DNA of 64,000 nt from Bipolaris cookei (lineage: Eukaryota > Ascomycota > Dothideomycetes > Pleosporales > Pleosporaceae), in NCBI GenBank assembly GCA_002286855.1, contig NRSV01000064.1:146975-210974 (forward strand), given 5' to 3'. Numbering within the stretch: the first letter of the stretch is position 1; every line of letters starts with the position of its first letter. The notes beneath the pieces were generated by a model, which had not been told where the DNA came from, did no database searches, and saw only the letters and a list, made by a program, of their open reading frames with translations. Positions 21,851-34,478 of the stretch are shown here, in pieces. The translations under genes and the position numbers were made by a program.

Positions 21851-22727
21851 GCCGAGCCGGGACAGCCCATGCGACTGACGACGTGGTAGTGATGGCGGTC
21901 GCGTCGTTCTTCTAGTTGGCGCATCCGGTACCGACGCGGCAGAGCAGTCGGAAGGCCGCTCGCGCGTCGTCGCAAGGGTGTTGGGGATGCGAGCAACGTG
22001 TCGGATGGGGAAAGGCGCCCGAGTGCGTGATGGAGAGAATCGAGGGTTCTAGCCAGTGTGCAGCGCAATACGGGAACGGGCTGGGTGTAAGAGTGGGCGT
22101 GTTGAGTGCGACTGGAGATTGACGTATGGCGTCGCGGCTGGCCGATTTCCGATTTCCCCCCCAAATAATTTGGAGCGAGGGGCAGCTTTATACCTTTGCA
22201 GCCACAGGGCTAGCGTGCACCTTGCTCGCACGTCCGCTCAAACATCAAACCCAACAGACAAAGGACAGCCCTCGGGGCTTCCTGCCCGTCGGCCACATGC
22301 CCCACTGGCTGATTATAGCAATGCCCCAGTTCGGGCATCGGGAGCAAATAAGGCAGAGAAGAACACAGCAATGCATCGTCGACGGTGCCATTGCCTGCAC
22401 GGCCGTGCGGAAGCCCATGTACTTGGTTACTACGAAGACAGCGACATTGCCAAGACCCGCTGATCATCCTTGCGATCACGGTGCTGTGCAAACAAGACAC
22501 AGCACTACATCTATATCATATGACAGCCAATAGAACTTGCCTTTTGTCTGGGTTGAAGAGACAAGGCTAATTTAGTAAATGCAATACCAGACATGTTGCG
22601 AGACACTCCGGATGGACTGCACCCATATAATCTAATACCCTAATCCTCACTACTACATTATTACATCCATCCAAGCCCCATATCCTCCTAACGCCTACCA
22701 ACATCCTCATCTAGAGTCCGACAAGGC
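21851..22727. other. Spacer: FCP1 promoter and ATG26 3' end
   Basis: 0.88 kb with no supportable gene. The FCP1 promoter must lie in the right-hand neighbourhood of 21851. Confidence 0.45.
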
Positions 22728-25700
22728 TCAATCCCGACGCGCAACTTCTGGTGGTGCCTGCTTCTGCGCAGCTGCGCCCTTCAACACCATGCTGCCCAGA
22801 ACCAAAGAACCAGCACCCATTTGAGATGCGTCCTGGTTGATCCCCGCCAATGGCTGCTGCATCGCAAAGGGATGGGCACCGTCCATCTCCTCGCCTTCCT
22901 CAATGATTGTCCAATCCTCTTCAAACTCCTCACTATTGTCATCGTCCTGTTTCGTCTGCTTCTTGATGAGCGTGCGAGCGCGATCTAGTTCTCGGTAGAT
23001 GGTCTGGATCGCAACTTGCGTGCCATTGTCCTACGACGTGTTAGTCACAGTACCTGAAACCTCTAGCTGTTGCCTATGCTTACCTTTCTGATCTTCTGTC
23101 CGAGTACTTTTGCCTTCATGATCATGCGCTGGCTATTAGTGACTTCCCATAACGCACGACTGAAAACACTCGTATTGACCTTCTTCAGCCATACTCCAAC
23201 GCCCATGTCTTCCACGCGCTGTGCAAAGAAAAATTGGTCACCAAAAAACGGCTTGATAATGGTAGGGATGCCGGCTCGCAAGCTTGCTCCTGTAGTGCCG
23301 GAGCCGCCATGGTGCACTGCAGCGTCCATCTGCTTGAACAACCAGTCGTGCGGTGCGGCCTGAATCTGAAAGATCTCAGGTGGAAGGGGAATCTCCGGCT
23401 TTGAAGCGTCTTTGGTCTCCAAGCGATCAGACCAGCCTTTAGATAACACACAGCGTACATCTGCCTTCAATACAGAGTCTACGACAGTCCTAGTAAGTGC
23501 CGCAGGATCGTCGATGACAATGGAGCCGAACCCAACATAGACCAGCTTCTTGCCGTCTGCACGTGCCTTTTCCATGAATGCCAACAATTCGGCAGGAGGG
23601 TCGTATGAGTTGCTCTCATCCAGAAACCAATAACCAGTGACACGAACCCAATCCGGCCAGTCGAGGGGCGGTGGCACCACATGGGGGCTGAAGTTGTACA
23701 GGAACGGTCGAAGACTCGCCTGCATCTTATGCTGCGTGGTTCCTTGAAGTCCCAATTCTCGCCGACGCCACTTGTTGATCTGGCCAGAAATTGCAGTCCA
23801 GAATATAGTATCGAAGGTGATATATGTCAGACTGTTGTATCCTCCACCCATCTTCTTCTCCAGCACAGAAAAGGCATGGGGATAGGCTCGAGTGCGTGTC
23901 CAAGGCATCGTGAAAGCCCGAAAGTATGGAATCTCCAACGCTTCGGCTATGTGAATTCCCGCCATGGTACTAGGACTCTCAATGAGCACATCCGCACCCT
24001 GGCAAGCCCTCCACGAAGAACTACACACGTCATCCAGCCATCCGCGGAACTTGGAGTTGGCCTCCTTCATGAATCCATACGTAAACATGCCATGTTCGAC
24101 ACAGATGCGCATTAGTTCAGCTGGGTTTCCATCAACAACGGCAAAGTCGATGCCGTGTTTGCGCACCCAAGGCTCAAACTCGGCGTGTGTCGCAATGCGC
24201 GGCTTATGCCCCTCCTTCAGGAGCTCTTTGCATAGTGCTATGTACGGTTGCACATCTCCTCGGGACCCAATGGTAAGGCAAACAATGTTCAACGGCTCTG
24301 AAGGTTTGAAGTCTACAAACGAAGCGAGTGGATCGTCGAATATGAGTGGTATTCGGTCGTGGTCCGCAGCACGGACGATCTCCGATACATCAGCCTGCTT
24401 GCCAGTATCCGTATGTTCGCGTGCCTGCTGGAGCAAGTCATGTTCTGCTTTGGCCGCCTCGTCTCCACTATCCACACCCGAGGAAGACGAATCTTCATCC
24501 TCGAGGTATTTCGTATTCTCCAATATACGAAGCACTGTGATAGCACACTCGTCCCGATACTCCGCCTTTGAGAATTCGAAAAAGAGCTCTTCGTGGCCTT
24601 TGATGACAACGGCGAGACCGTGATAACCGATTCGGAATCCTTTTTCTTTATTTACATTTTCGATGTCTCGCATAGGGAGTATGACCTTAGTTTTTGATGT
24701 TGGCATCAAACTGCGGAAACAAAAATATCTCCCGCTGATGTAGATTTTGCCATAGTTTGGTAACACTCGCTGCAAGGATGCGAAGAACGAAGATTGCAAA
24801 ATTTCGGTTTCGGGAAAGGCGAAATGGTCACGGAAATTCTCTACGGCCTTGGCTGCGTCCTCGTCGTCCTCGAATCCATGGATTTGATCCCCAGTCTCCA
24901 AGCCTTCGGCAGTATTGTAGTGCTTTCGTCCACCCGCAAGCATGCCCGATACTTTTTCATAGTAGCCCATAGACTCGCTTGCTAACAGACTGCCCATCTT
25001 CTTCGATCGAGTCCTCAAGAATCCAGCTAATCCCGATGCTTTCTGGAGTGGGTAGGAGGCGATATCCTGTAAGGCTGAAGATGATCCTGACATGCGAGGA
25101 TTTGCTTGACTAACTTCCGTGTCATCTTCAAAATCAGGCGTACCCGTTACGGCTGTATACTGTTTGGAACGTTTTGCGACATTTGTAGTCTTCGCTTGAG
25201 CTGACCGTGTTGTTTCCTGTGAGTCCCTATGTTGTAGATCGAGTTTGCTCAGTGGTGCATTATCGCCAGGTAGGTTTGTGGGTCCCCGAAAGAGATCGGA
25301 GCGGTCTAGTATTTGAGATGCAGAAGCATTGCTTTCATCTATCGATTGGATGGCGGCTGATGATTCGGTGCCTGGTTCGAATGAGAGCGTAGCCGACTCG
25401 GAGTCTGCTGCTCTGGGGGACTGAGGCGAATCATCTTCTGAATGACGCTTGTGTTGCATGCTGTGCGGACCACCACTGAAGCTTTGTTGTGGCTCATGAG
25501 GAGATTGACGTGTCTCATAGCTTGAGCGACGAAGTGTATGGGTGACATCCATGCTTCGTCGCACGTCCCAGCTCTTTCTATTGACTTCATTGCTAGACCG
25601 ACCGGACACATCACTTATGCTCGATCGTCTGACATGCGTTACAGGCAGTGGCAATAAAGTAGCCCGCACATTTTCGCGGATTTGCGGCATTTCACTACCA

Positions 25701-27253
25701 TCTATTGGTGATGCTACGGAGCCACGATGAGAAGGAGGTTGATTATCGAGTTCACCAGCATCTGGGGTAGCCTGATGATGCTCGTTGTCATTAATCATGA
25801 TGCGGAGCACATTGAGCGCATCTTGGCCGTTGTTGAAGAATGAGAAGAAATACTGTTCGTGTTAGACAATGTAAGATAGACCTTGGACAAAACATACCTC
25901 GTCTATGGCAAACGTCTCGTCATTGTCTATTACACGGACTTTGACAGTATTTGCAAGGTCCAGTATCGAGCTCTCTTCAATCTCCAGAACATTTTGGATC
26001 GGAAGCGATATCTTCACACTGTTTCCGTCGTTATGAGTTCGGAAAATGACCTTCTGAATCGATCTGGTCCATTCCTTCGCACTCGCAGCACTGTCTGCTT
26101 TGAATACATATCTTCTTTCGTCCGTTGTAATTGCGAAACTAGTCTCTTCTTCACCTTTTTTGATGCTTTCAAGCACTTCGGCGGTCAGAGCGTACTGAAG
26201 ATTAATGCGGTTCCTCGGGAAGTAGAGTTCTGCTGGGTTGGTGTAATATGCGAGTACGTCGCCACGCAAGACGAACCAGTATCTGTTCAGCTTCGATCGA
26301 CCACGTTTGAAGAGATAACCTGTTTTAGTAACATCATGCTATCGAACATAAGTAGACTGCAGCAAATTCGGGCAATGTATGCTTACATGCTTCTTGGGTA
26401 GGTATGCATAAAAGCATATGTGCTTCTGGGTGATGTACATGTAACCCTGTAATAGGATACTTTGAAGTAACCAGCATGGGTATTCGGAGATGACCTCTTC
26501 AACCTGCTCAAATTCAAATATTTGTTGGATCCTTTTCGCAAGCGTCACAGGTTGTTGGCTCTTATCCAAGCCGGCCATGCTTCCATTTCTGCTCTTCCGC
26601 CCAGTATTGGATGCTCTTTCAGGATGTGTTTCCTCGCCCATTGTAGTATCGACCTTGTCCTTGTCCTTATCCTTGCCTTTGGGCGGCCATTTCTTCAAGG
26701 CTGCTGGAGACTGATTGAGCGATGGTTTGGGTGGTAGAAATTGTGACGAAGACATTGGATGGACTCGTGGGCCTTCTGGGAGTCCTTCTTTCCGGCTTGA
26801 CACCTTCAACTTGGGGAGCGAGCGTAAGAGCTTGTTTTCGGACAGTGTCCGCCTGTGCTTCTCTTTTGCTATTTTCTTGTCGTAGGGCTCCTCTTTCGAG
26901 ATGTGGAAGTCATTTGTAGAGCTCAGGCGACTTAATCTGGTAGCGCCGTCCAGACCATGGTACGATGCCTGTCGCTTACCTTCGTCTTCGCTATCACCGG
27001 AGTCAGCTTCCTGCATCGTGCCAAGGTCTGTTTGCGACTGCTGCCCTGCGCGAGCTATCATGGAAAATAGGGACTGGTTCATCGACATGGTGTTGTTTCG
27101 CTTTGGTGCCGTAACATCTTCCTGAGCATCATCGCCATCTTTAAAGCGCTCTGGCACATCGAGCGACATGCCGCGGGACTCCCGTCTTGAATCTCTTCGT
27201 CTCCTGCTCATTCTCCGAGTCGATCTGTCTCTGTCTCTGTCTTGGGAGGCCAT
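22728..27253 (-). CDS. ATG26: Sterol 3-beta-glucosyltransferase Atg26 (UGT51 family)
   Basis: Model: complement(join(22728..23030, 23084..25852, 25898..26338, 26387..27253)), 1459 aa. Domain order is GRAM (about 240-289), PH (starting HDVTKTGYLFKRGRSK, about 290-400), a long Ser-rich linker, second GRAM (about 776-840, LPNYGKIYISGRYFCF), and a GT1 glycosyltransferase (IVCLTIGSRGDVQPY near 956; the UDP-sugar site with HHGGSGTTGASLRAG near 1283-1297). The enzyme puts glucose on ergosterol; in some fungi it is needed for pexophagy. All four exons join in frame 0, with introns of 53, 45 and 48 nt. The last exon carries an acidic segment with EEDWTIIEEGEE (Trp1399), a candidate Atg8-binding motif. 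Its neighbour downstream is the vacuolar protease PEP4. Confidence 0.94.
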
Positions 27254-28193
27254 GTTGGGGGGATGTGGTGTGTGTGTGTGTGTGTGCTGGCGCTCAACAA
27301 ACGTTGGGGGTTGACGGCGTCGGTAGGCTGGTCAGCGGTGGTACTACGGCGGGCCGAAGAAGGCAGGTCGAGGTGGAAAGAGTAGTGTAAATTACTATTG
27401 CTGCAAGGGACGTCGGAGGCTGCAAGGCAGTTGGGTGCTTTGTTGAATGTCACATATTGGAAAGGTTGGAGGAATGACTTGGACGGGTACACGGTGAGCC
27501 ATGCACGCTCATCAGCCACGAGACTCCCGCAGGGCGCCTGTTAGCGTGACATGATAAGACTGCCACACACTCCTAGGCACCAGCACCAGGCCACTCGGCT
27601 TCACTTGACATCTGCAGACCGCGTCATACTCGCATATGTACTCGGACAGCGACCTCATCGTTATCAATCCACTCACTTCGGGGTTGCGTGCTAGGTTGCC
27701 AGCCTCCGGTTGCCGCCATGGGCCAGTCTGCAGACGTCATTGGTCCGTTCTTATCGATAAGGATAGACATTTACGCCGCATCAAGCCGTATCTGCCGTGT
27801 GCGTACTACTCCACACTATCATGTACTTACGGTAATAGCCCCGTGCACTCAAGGCAATTAGGTAGCCGTCCGTCTAGCGCGTGCTCTGTCACTTCTCCGC
27901 GTCGACAGTTGTTCATAGCCGGTTGTTACTACGCTAGCTCATTACGGCATCCATCACTCTCAGGGCTCCTACTACTACTATAGACATCACGCTGCGATGA
28001 ACGCCAAGTTACTTGACTTGTTATCACATTTGCCATTATACGTACACCGACCGTGTTGCCATGTCGAACCAAAGAAATACTTCTCAGACCCTTCCTACCA
28101 AAGCGCAATTTCAGCCAAATTCCATCACTTGATCAACATTGCTTCTCATGCCATTTCGTTTGCCTTTTGGCCATCATATCTAGGGCTAGATGT
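27254..28193. other. ATG26 promoter and PEP4 3' region, with (TG)n tract
   Basis: 0.94 kb without a supportable gene. A (TG)n microsatellite of about ten repeats (about 27268-27286) lies only about 15-33 bp upstream of the ATG26 start, so it belongs to the 5' UTR or core promoter. Confidence 0.5.
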
Positions 28194-29549
28194 TTACTTG
28201 GACTTTGCAAGAGCGACAGCAGAGTTGCCCAGGTCGTATACAGAGTACCACTTCCTGAGGAAAGCGTCGCCAAGAATAGCAAGAGGTCCGGCAGGCTCGG
28301 GGAAGTCCATACCCATAAAAGCAGAGATGCAGGATCCCTGGACCTCAAGAATGTAGTCATAGGCGTCAATAGTGAAATTATGGCCAGTAAGCGTGAAAGT
28401 AAGGTCGGGCAGACTGTCACGCTTGCTGCACTCAACCGAGTACTGGCCGTTGAAACCCTTCTTAGCACCAATCTCCTTGTTGCTGTAAATTGTTAGTGCC
28501 TGTATCACTATGTGCCATGGGTCAGATCTTACAGAAGCTCAGCAATGGTTGAGGGGAGAGCAATCAGAGATGTACCAGTGTCCAGAATGACACCAGTGTT
28601 GTCCATCTGAGCAGTCTCCTTGCCAAAGGTAATGGCATCGAGATCAACCTCCCAGTAGGCCTTGCGCCTCAAAGGAATCTTGGTCAGCTTGCCCGTGTAG
28701 TGGCTCTCGTCGATACCGCCAAAGGTGGCCTCGGACTCTTGGCTCTCGTTGGTGTCGCCAAGGTAGAAGGCGAAAACAGGCTCGTCAAGAAGACCTTGGT
28801 CAAGCATGTTGTAGAATGGAGGAACAATGCCGTTGACACTAATGGTGTCATAGCCAAGACCCATGATGCCATCGAACCGGCCAAAAGCAAAAGCGAGACC
28901 AGGCTCAGAGGTAGCCTCGGCAAAGTCCTGGTTCTTCACTTTCAGGTCGCCGATCTGGAAAACATCGTTGGAGACGAATCCGCTCAGCGAACCCGATCCA
29001 TAACGGATCTCGAATTCTGAACCGTTCTTCTTGTATGTAGATGAGGCAGACGAGTCGTACTTGGTGTGGAGATAGCAAGCGATCGAGCTGCACTCAGTCG
29101 ATGGGACCCAGAGGTTAGAGCTGCCCGTGTCAAGGACAACCTTGAACGACTGAGGAGGCGTACCGAGAGAGATCTCGGAAAAGTCTAGATGTGTGTCAGC
29201 GCTGGCCACACGACACTGCGAAGCTTGTGTGACATACACTGTGCATTCAAGAAGTTGCTGACAGGTACTGGGTGCGTTCCGTCGGCAATGTAGGGTGCCT
29301 TTAGGGCAGCCTCCATCTGAGACTGAGGCTTGAGGCCCGCCATGTGCTGCTGAGAGTACTTGTGCTTCAAGCCAGCGAGTTGGGTCTCAATGTTGGCATG
29401 TTCCTGGCGATCATCAGACAAACGTGCCAGCGCATGTGACTGCGATGAATGCTTACCAGCTGCTCAGAAAGCGAGACCTTCTTGAGTGGCGTCTTGTAAA
29501 CGGCAGCAGACGCCGAGCTGGCCGCTGCGAGAAGGATCGCCGTCTTCAT
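28194..29549 (-). CDS. PEP4: Vacuolar aspartic proteinase A (saccharopepsin)
   Basis: Model: complement(join(28194..28482, 28533..29184, 29238..29403, 29457..29549)), 399 aa. The signal peptide is MKTAILLAAASSASAA, then a propeptide with Lys-rich KTPLKKVSL. The mature enzyme starts near HPVPVSNFLNAQYFSEI. Both catalytic aspartates are present: Asp105 in VLDTGSSNLWVPS and Asp288 in ILDTGTSLIALPS, with the flap Tyr in EIRYGSGSLSGF. The pepsin-type ending LGDAFLRKWYSVYDLGNSAVALAK fits the family. NFT and NES are possible glycosylation sites. Pep4 matures in the vacuole and activates other hydrolases. It lies on the same strand as ATG26, 940 bp away. Confidence 0.95.
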
Positions 29550-30141
29550 GATGACGGACGATGAATGAGAGTGGGATATGATGTGAAAGAAGGATGGGTG
29601 TGCGATGGACGAGTTGAAGAGTCGTGGGGGAGAGATGGATGGAGCGATGGAGCTTAAGCTGGCTACAAGCTATGGGGCGGGAATGCATGGGGCTGGGGAA
29701 GCGCGGCCTGATTGACGTATGCGACCGATGGCCTAAACAACTAGCGTGTCACATTCCCTGCTCGAGTCAGCTGCATCTTGGATCTGCGCTCCAGGCAACA
29801 CACAACGCGGTCCCGAGCAGGTGTGCCGCGGACTGCAGTCAATTCATATGTTATTGGAGTCGCCATGCACTTGCTTATCGTCCAGGCGGTTTGCCACTGT
29901 TGATCTTGCAACGTGAAGACACTCACTGCAACTGTGCCAACGAACCCACCATGACGGCTGCAGAGAGCTTGCACAACGCGTCAAGCTCCGATCACCTCCA
30001 GCACTGACGCGCCAGAAAATCCTAGCTCTTACGTGCTACTTGTTCACATGATCCTGAGCACTGATGTTGCATCGAGCTTCTCGCCCTGAATCCAAACAAG
30101 AGGGCAAACGATTGCGTTATATAGTAGTAGACCACTCATAA
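29550..30141. other. PEP4 promoter and 3' end of the membrane-protein gene
   Basis: About 0.6 kb, no supportable gene. Confidence 0.45.
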
Positions 30142-31157
30142 TCAGATAGTCGCATCCGGTTCATCGGTGTATTGTGGCGCATGACCCGGGTTCACCTCCT
30201 GCTCCCGTCGCAGTCTTTCCAGATCAGCCGCCCATAGAGCAGAACTTGCCGGTGCTGTCATAAGAAAGAACATGCTGAGTGGCGGTACAAGTTGCAGGAA
30301 CAAGTACGCTGTCCCATACCTGTCGTTGGTCAGTTGCATTCCTACTGTTGCATGCGACTTATGTACCAAGTGTATTGCCATCGTCGCCTTTTGACGGCAA
30401 GATTCCTTTGCTTGCGGTCGTAGCCTAGCAGCTGGAAGTATCTCCAGTGCTGGAGCGGGCCCGCTCGATAGCCTGTCAATAACAAAAATATCGGTACACC
30501 AACGTACGGCACAAAGTTGATAGGCAGTAGGAGAACGAACTCGGCAATTTGACGAAAGGAAAAGGGCGCATAGACCGAGGAGCGTGTTGGCTTCCCGAGT
30601 CGACGTACAGGATCGTTCATAGCATCTTCGGAGAGGGGTCGAGATTGGCGGACCAGGTCTTCGTAGCCTTTGTACACCAAGACAGCGTCGAAAATATCGA
30701 CTTGGGATTCATCCTGCACTTGATGAGCACTGAGCCCTAACCGGTGAACATGGCACAAGTACATACCACCAAGAAAGACTCAAACAGTAGAGCGACTATA
30801 GCTGCTCCCTCTCCGAGGACAAGAAACACAGCATTGACCCAGGCGCTGCCAGCAGGGTGGAACAGTTTGAGAAAGAGGACTTGGGGTAGCAAGGTCCAGA
30901 AGAAAAGGTTGAGAAGCACAAACACACTGAGTAGAAATGCTGGGAGTAGGCGGGCTTGTAGCAGCGGGTAAAGAAATGGATGCGCAATGAAGAAAATGGT
31001 GCCCTATGGCATTGTTAGCTGGCCCAAAAGACATGTGTATATGCACATGATCAGTTACTTTTACAAGGTACGACGCCGCGACAGTGTTGTCCCAGGTCGG
31101 CTGCAATACCACTCTTGGAACATTTGCCAGAGCTGACCGGGGCCTAGGTTGCGACAT
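30142..31157 (-). CDS. EI24/RRT8-family multi-pass membrane protein
   Basis: Model: complement(join(30142..30319, 30367..30713, 30767..31003, 31059..31157)), 286 aa. Hydrophobic segments suggest four or more membrane spans (FLLSVFVLLNLFFWTLLPQV; NAVFLVLGEGAAIVALLF; IAEFVLLLPINFVPYVGVPI; AYLFLQLVPPLSMFFLM). The segment FVPYVGVPIFLLLTGYRAG with a following HWRYFQLLGYDRKQR resembles the EI24/Rrt8-Lds family of spore wall and lipid-droplet-associated proteins. The three introns are 47-55 nt, GT-AG, and each join keeps frame. The boundary before DESQVDIFDAVLVY is the least certain. The function is only inferred from the family. Confidence 0.75.
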
Positions 31158-31542
31158 GTTGGTGCTGTTTGCTCTATTAGTAGTGACTGAAGGTTGCTTT
31201 GGGGGGGGACGTGTCCAAGAGGAAGTTACTTCAGGAATGACGTATCTAAAGGTTCAACTAATGACTATTAATAGTCGTGTGTCCGTAATACCAAACAAGG
31301 GCCCTCAAACGAGCTTCGCCACGGTTTCCTGGGCCCACCCGGTTTAGGGCGCTTTCCGTCGGGGAGACACGCGTGGCTTATGCGCATGTGCAACAACAGG
31401 AGAGCAAAGTGCTGACAGCCTATACGTACATGGTTCTACGACCTGTGAGTAATCATATTGACAAGCTGTCAGAATTCTTAAAACACCATTTTCCACGTCT
31501 TGCAAGAGCCAAGGCAGGCAGAATCGAGGCCAACTGTACATC
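31158..31542. promoter_or_regulatory. Bidirectional promoter, membrane protein/PLP enzyme
   Basis: 385 bp between divergent start codons. A G-run (gggggggg near 31201) is visible; no defined motif. Confidence 0.4.
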
Positions 31543-32704
31543 ATGTTTCAAAATCCATCTGCAGCTACCTGGACATATCATGGTGCTCCTGCAAACCCCG
31601 CAGTGGTGGAGGCATTCCATCGGGCCCTACCTGACTACACAGTCACTCCTCTGACTGTTCTCCCAGAAATTGCTAAGCAACTCGGTCTCGGACACGTCCT
31701 GTTGAAAGATGAATCACTGCGTCTGGGCCTGCCAGCATTCAAGATTCTTGGTGCATCATGGGCAATCCACAATGCCATATCCGCCAGGTGTGGCCTTCCA
31801 CCATCAGCTTCACTGGATGAGCTGGCAGATGCTTCACAGAAAGCAGGCATAGAACTAGTGACATGTACCGAAGGCAACTGGGGCAGGGCCGTTGCAAGAA
31901 TGGCAAAGTACCTGCAGATCAAGGCCGTCATCTTTGTGCCCGACTTCATGGACGAGGCCACACAGAAGAGAATCGAGAGTGAGGGGGCAAAAGTCATTGT
32001 TGTGGATGGTGACTATGATTATTCTATTGCAAAGGCAAAGGAAGAAGCGGACAAGGGTGGCATGTTGGTTATGGATGTGGCTTGGGAAGGTTATGAAGAA
32101 ATCCCAGAGGTGTATTCCCCCCCTTCCCCCCACCCGTCTACATGACGCGAAACAAGAAGCTGACCTTGACCAGTGGGTTGTCGAGGGTTACATGACTATG
32201 CTTACAGAAACCGATAGGCAATTGGAGGAAATGGTCCTGCCAGGTGCGACGCACGTGTTTGCTGCTGTCGGAGTAGGGTCGTGGGCGCAGGCGGTTACGA
32301 TGCATTACAAAGCCCAGACTCGCCCTGCTACTGTCATCACGGTTGAACCAGACGTCGCGGCGAGTCTCCAAACCAGTCTCCAAGCCGGTGAAATCACGCC
32401 CATTTATACCAGCCACACAATCATGAACGGAATGAACTGTGGGACAACATCAAAGACGGCATGGCAAATCCTGAAACACGGTGTCGATGCAAGTATTACG
32501 GTATCCGATGTTGATGTGCATCATGATGTGCAATACCTGCACAGTCGGGGTGTGAAGAATGGACCGTGTGGGGCAGCCACAATGACTGCACTCAAGAAAG
32601 CATGCAGTATGCAAAAAGCCGGGCTGGGTTTGGATGAAAAGTCTGTAGTCGTCTTATTCAGCACAGAAGGCGCAAGAGATTACACCATCCCAAGAGGAGC
32701 TTGA
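31543..32704 (+). CDS. PLP-dependent diaminopropionate ammonia-lyase-like enzyme
   Basis: Model: join(31543..32109, 32174..32704), 365 aa. It belongs to the tryptophan-synthase-beta (fold type II) PLP family. The cofactor lysine is probably Lys67 in RLGLPAFKILGASWA; CTEGNWGRAVARMAKYLQIKA resembles the substrate-binding loop, and HVFAAVGVGSWAQAV the phosphate-binding glycine-rich stretch. The closest family by order of motifs is diaminopropionate ammonia-lyase, which gives pyruvate and two ammonia from 2,3-diaminopropionate; other amino acid lyases are possible. The intron (64 nt) has a C-run polypyrimidine part; donor GTGTAT, acceptor CAG. The stop lies only 40 bp from the stop of the gene on the other strand. 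Confidence 0.8.
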
Positions 32705-32744
32705 TGCGACATCCAATAGTAGTCCAAACGTCCTAGCCAATACA

Positions 32745-34478
32745 TCAACCCAGTGTCTTGGACTTCTTCTCCTTTTGTCTCTCCATGACATTCAGTACAT
32801 CATCAGCATTGTTCTTGTCACCTTTCCTCTTCTTGCCCCCACGCTTACGTTGCTTCTTTGGGCCTCTTGTGCCATCCTCGCCCTCGTCTTCATCGCCCTC
32901 TGCATCGAGCCCCTTCCACTGACTAAATTTGACCTTTTCGCCTTCTCTCTCCATCTCTTCAGCATCATCGAAACGTGACGCCCCAAAACCCATATCCATG
33001 TCATCCATATCACGGTCAGCAGCAGCTAGCTCAGCAGCGCGCTTTTTGAGACGTGCCTCCTTTGCTGCGGGATCGCTGGGATCATCAGATCCCAGGTTCT
33101 GCAGCAGCGTGGAATTCTCGTCCAGACTTCGCACCTTTGCAAGAGCAGCGCGTACAGTTGCATCGGCAGCAGCGACATTGGAGCCTTGGTTGGCGTCGGT
33201 ACTACGGGCCACTGACTTGAAGTAGTCTCGTTTCGAAGGCGCGCCAGACACGGCGTCTTTGGATGATTCTTGGATATTTGCTTCTGTTTCGCTAGAAGAC
33301 ACCTCGCCTTCTGATAGTTGTTCGCCGTTGTCTGCCTTTGGAACAGAAGACTGTGGGTCTATTGTTGTTTCGTCGGAGTCATCCCCGTCGTCCAAATCAG
33401 CCAGTGGGTTGTAGTTGGAACCAACTCCTTCAAATATGTCCTCGTCTTCTGACTCGTCTTTCTTGGGTACGGGGAGATTGTGCATGTTGATAGGCTTCTT
33501 TTCGTCGTCCAAATCATGGCGGACTTCAGGCGTGGGTTGGGGTCCTGTTTGTTGCTTCTTGACCTTCCTCTTCTCCTTGCCGTCTGGGCCGGTGATGATG
33601 AGTACCTCGCGTCCCTTTTCGTCCGTCTCGATGCGTGATGTCTCGCCCTTTGCATTGATCTTACGGAACCCAGGCCCTAAAGTGGGGAACTTTTTCTCGT
33701 GCTCGGCTGCCGCCGCCGCAGCAGCTTCCTCTCTCTGTCTCTTGAGTTCCTTTAGGATGTCGTTACGACTCCGCTTGACACCCGCGACTGGAGGCGGCGA
33801 AGATATCTTCTCGCCCTTTTTCTCTACCCTTTCGCGCACAACAGGACCAATCTCAGCTTCGGCCAGCTCGTCGAAGGCGTCCTCGACATCTGGTGCCTCT
33901 TCGGCGTCTTCTTGCTCATCTTGTACCTTCTTGTCCTGACCTCCCAGGACATCCTCGCCACGTCGCACTCTCTCGAGCAGTTTTCTGTCAAGGCCCTTGA
34001 CCAGATGTGTAGTGCCAACATCACCGCCAGTAATGTCCTGTACCAGCTTCTCAAACGTCTCGCGGTCGATTTGGCCGAGCTTCATAGACTGTTCGAGGTT
34101 CTTTATGCGTTTTGCGATGTCGTTGTCTTCATCGTCGACGCGTGTCTTGGTGCGGTCCATGTATCCTGCGGCGAGCTTGGTGCCCTTGGGCGCAGAAGAA
34201 GCGGCCTTCTTCTGGGGGTTGTTTTTGGCATTGCGCTCGGCGAGCTGGCGGGCGAAATCGGCCTGCACCGAGCCTCTTCCAACCTGGCGACTGTGGGCAA
34301 GTTAGTGGGAGTTGGGGATGCAGCTGCAAGGAAACACTGACGGCGTCATGAGGATGCTCGAGTGTTTGCGCGCACCCAGCACCGCCCTCGGCGTTGGCGC
34401 AGCTGGAGACTTTTGCTTGTCTCCATCTCGCGTCTTGGGGGTGTCGATGAGCAGCCGTCGGAACTGCGAGTTGTTCAT
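32745..34478 (-). CDS. RED/IK-type spliceosome factor (RED_N domain)
   Basis: Model: complement(join(32745..34290, 34342..34478)), 560 aa. The spliced N terminus has MNNSQFRRLLIDTPKT, ILMTPRQVGRGSVQADFARQLAERN and later TTHLVKGLDRKLLERVR, the signature of the RED N-terminal domain of human IK/RED. RED joins the activated (B) spliceosome together with Smu1. The rest is highly charged, with an Ala run (EEAAAAAAAEHEKKFPTLGPG) and a basic tail (GPKKQRKRGGKKRKG). The first intron is 51 nt and starts GTCAGT. The gene is convergent with the PLP enzyme and divergent from the GH43 gene. Confidence 0.83.
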
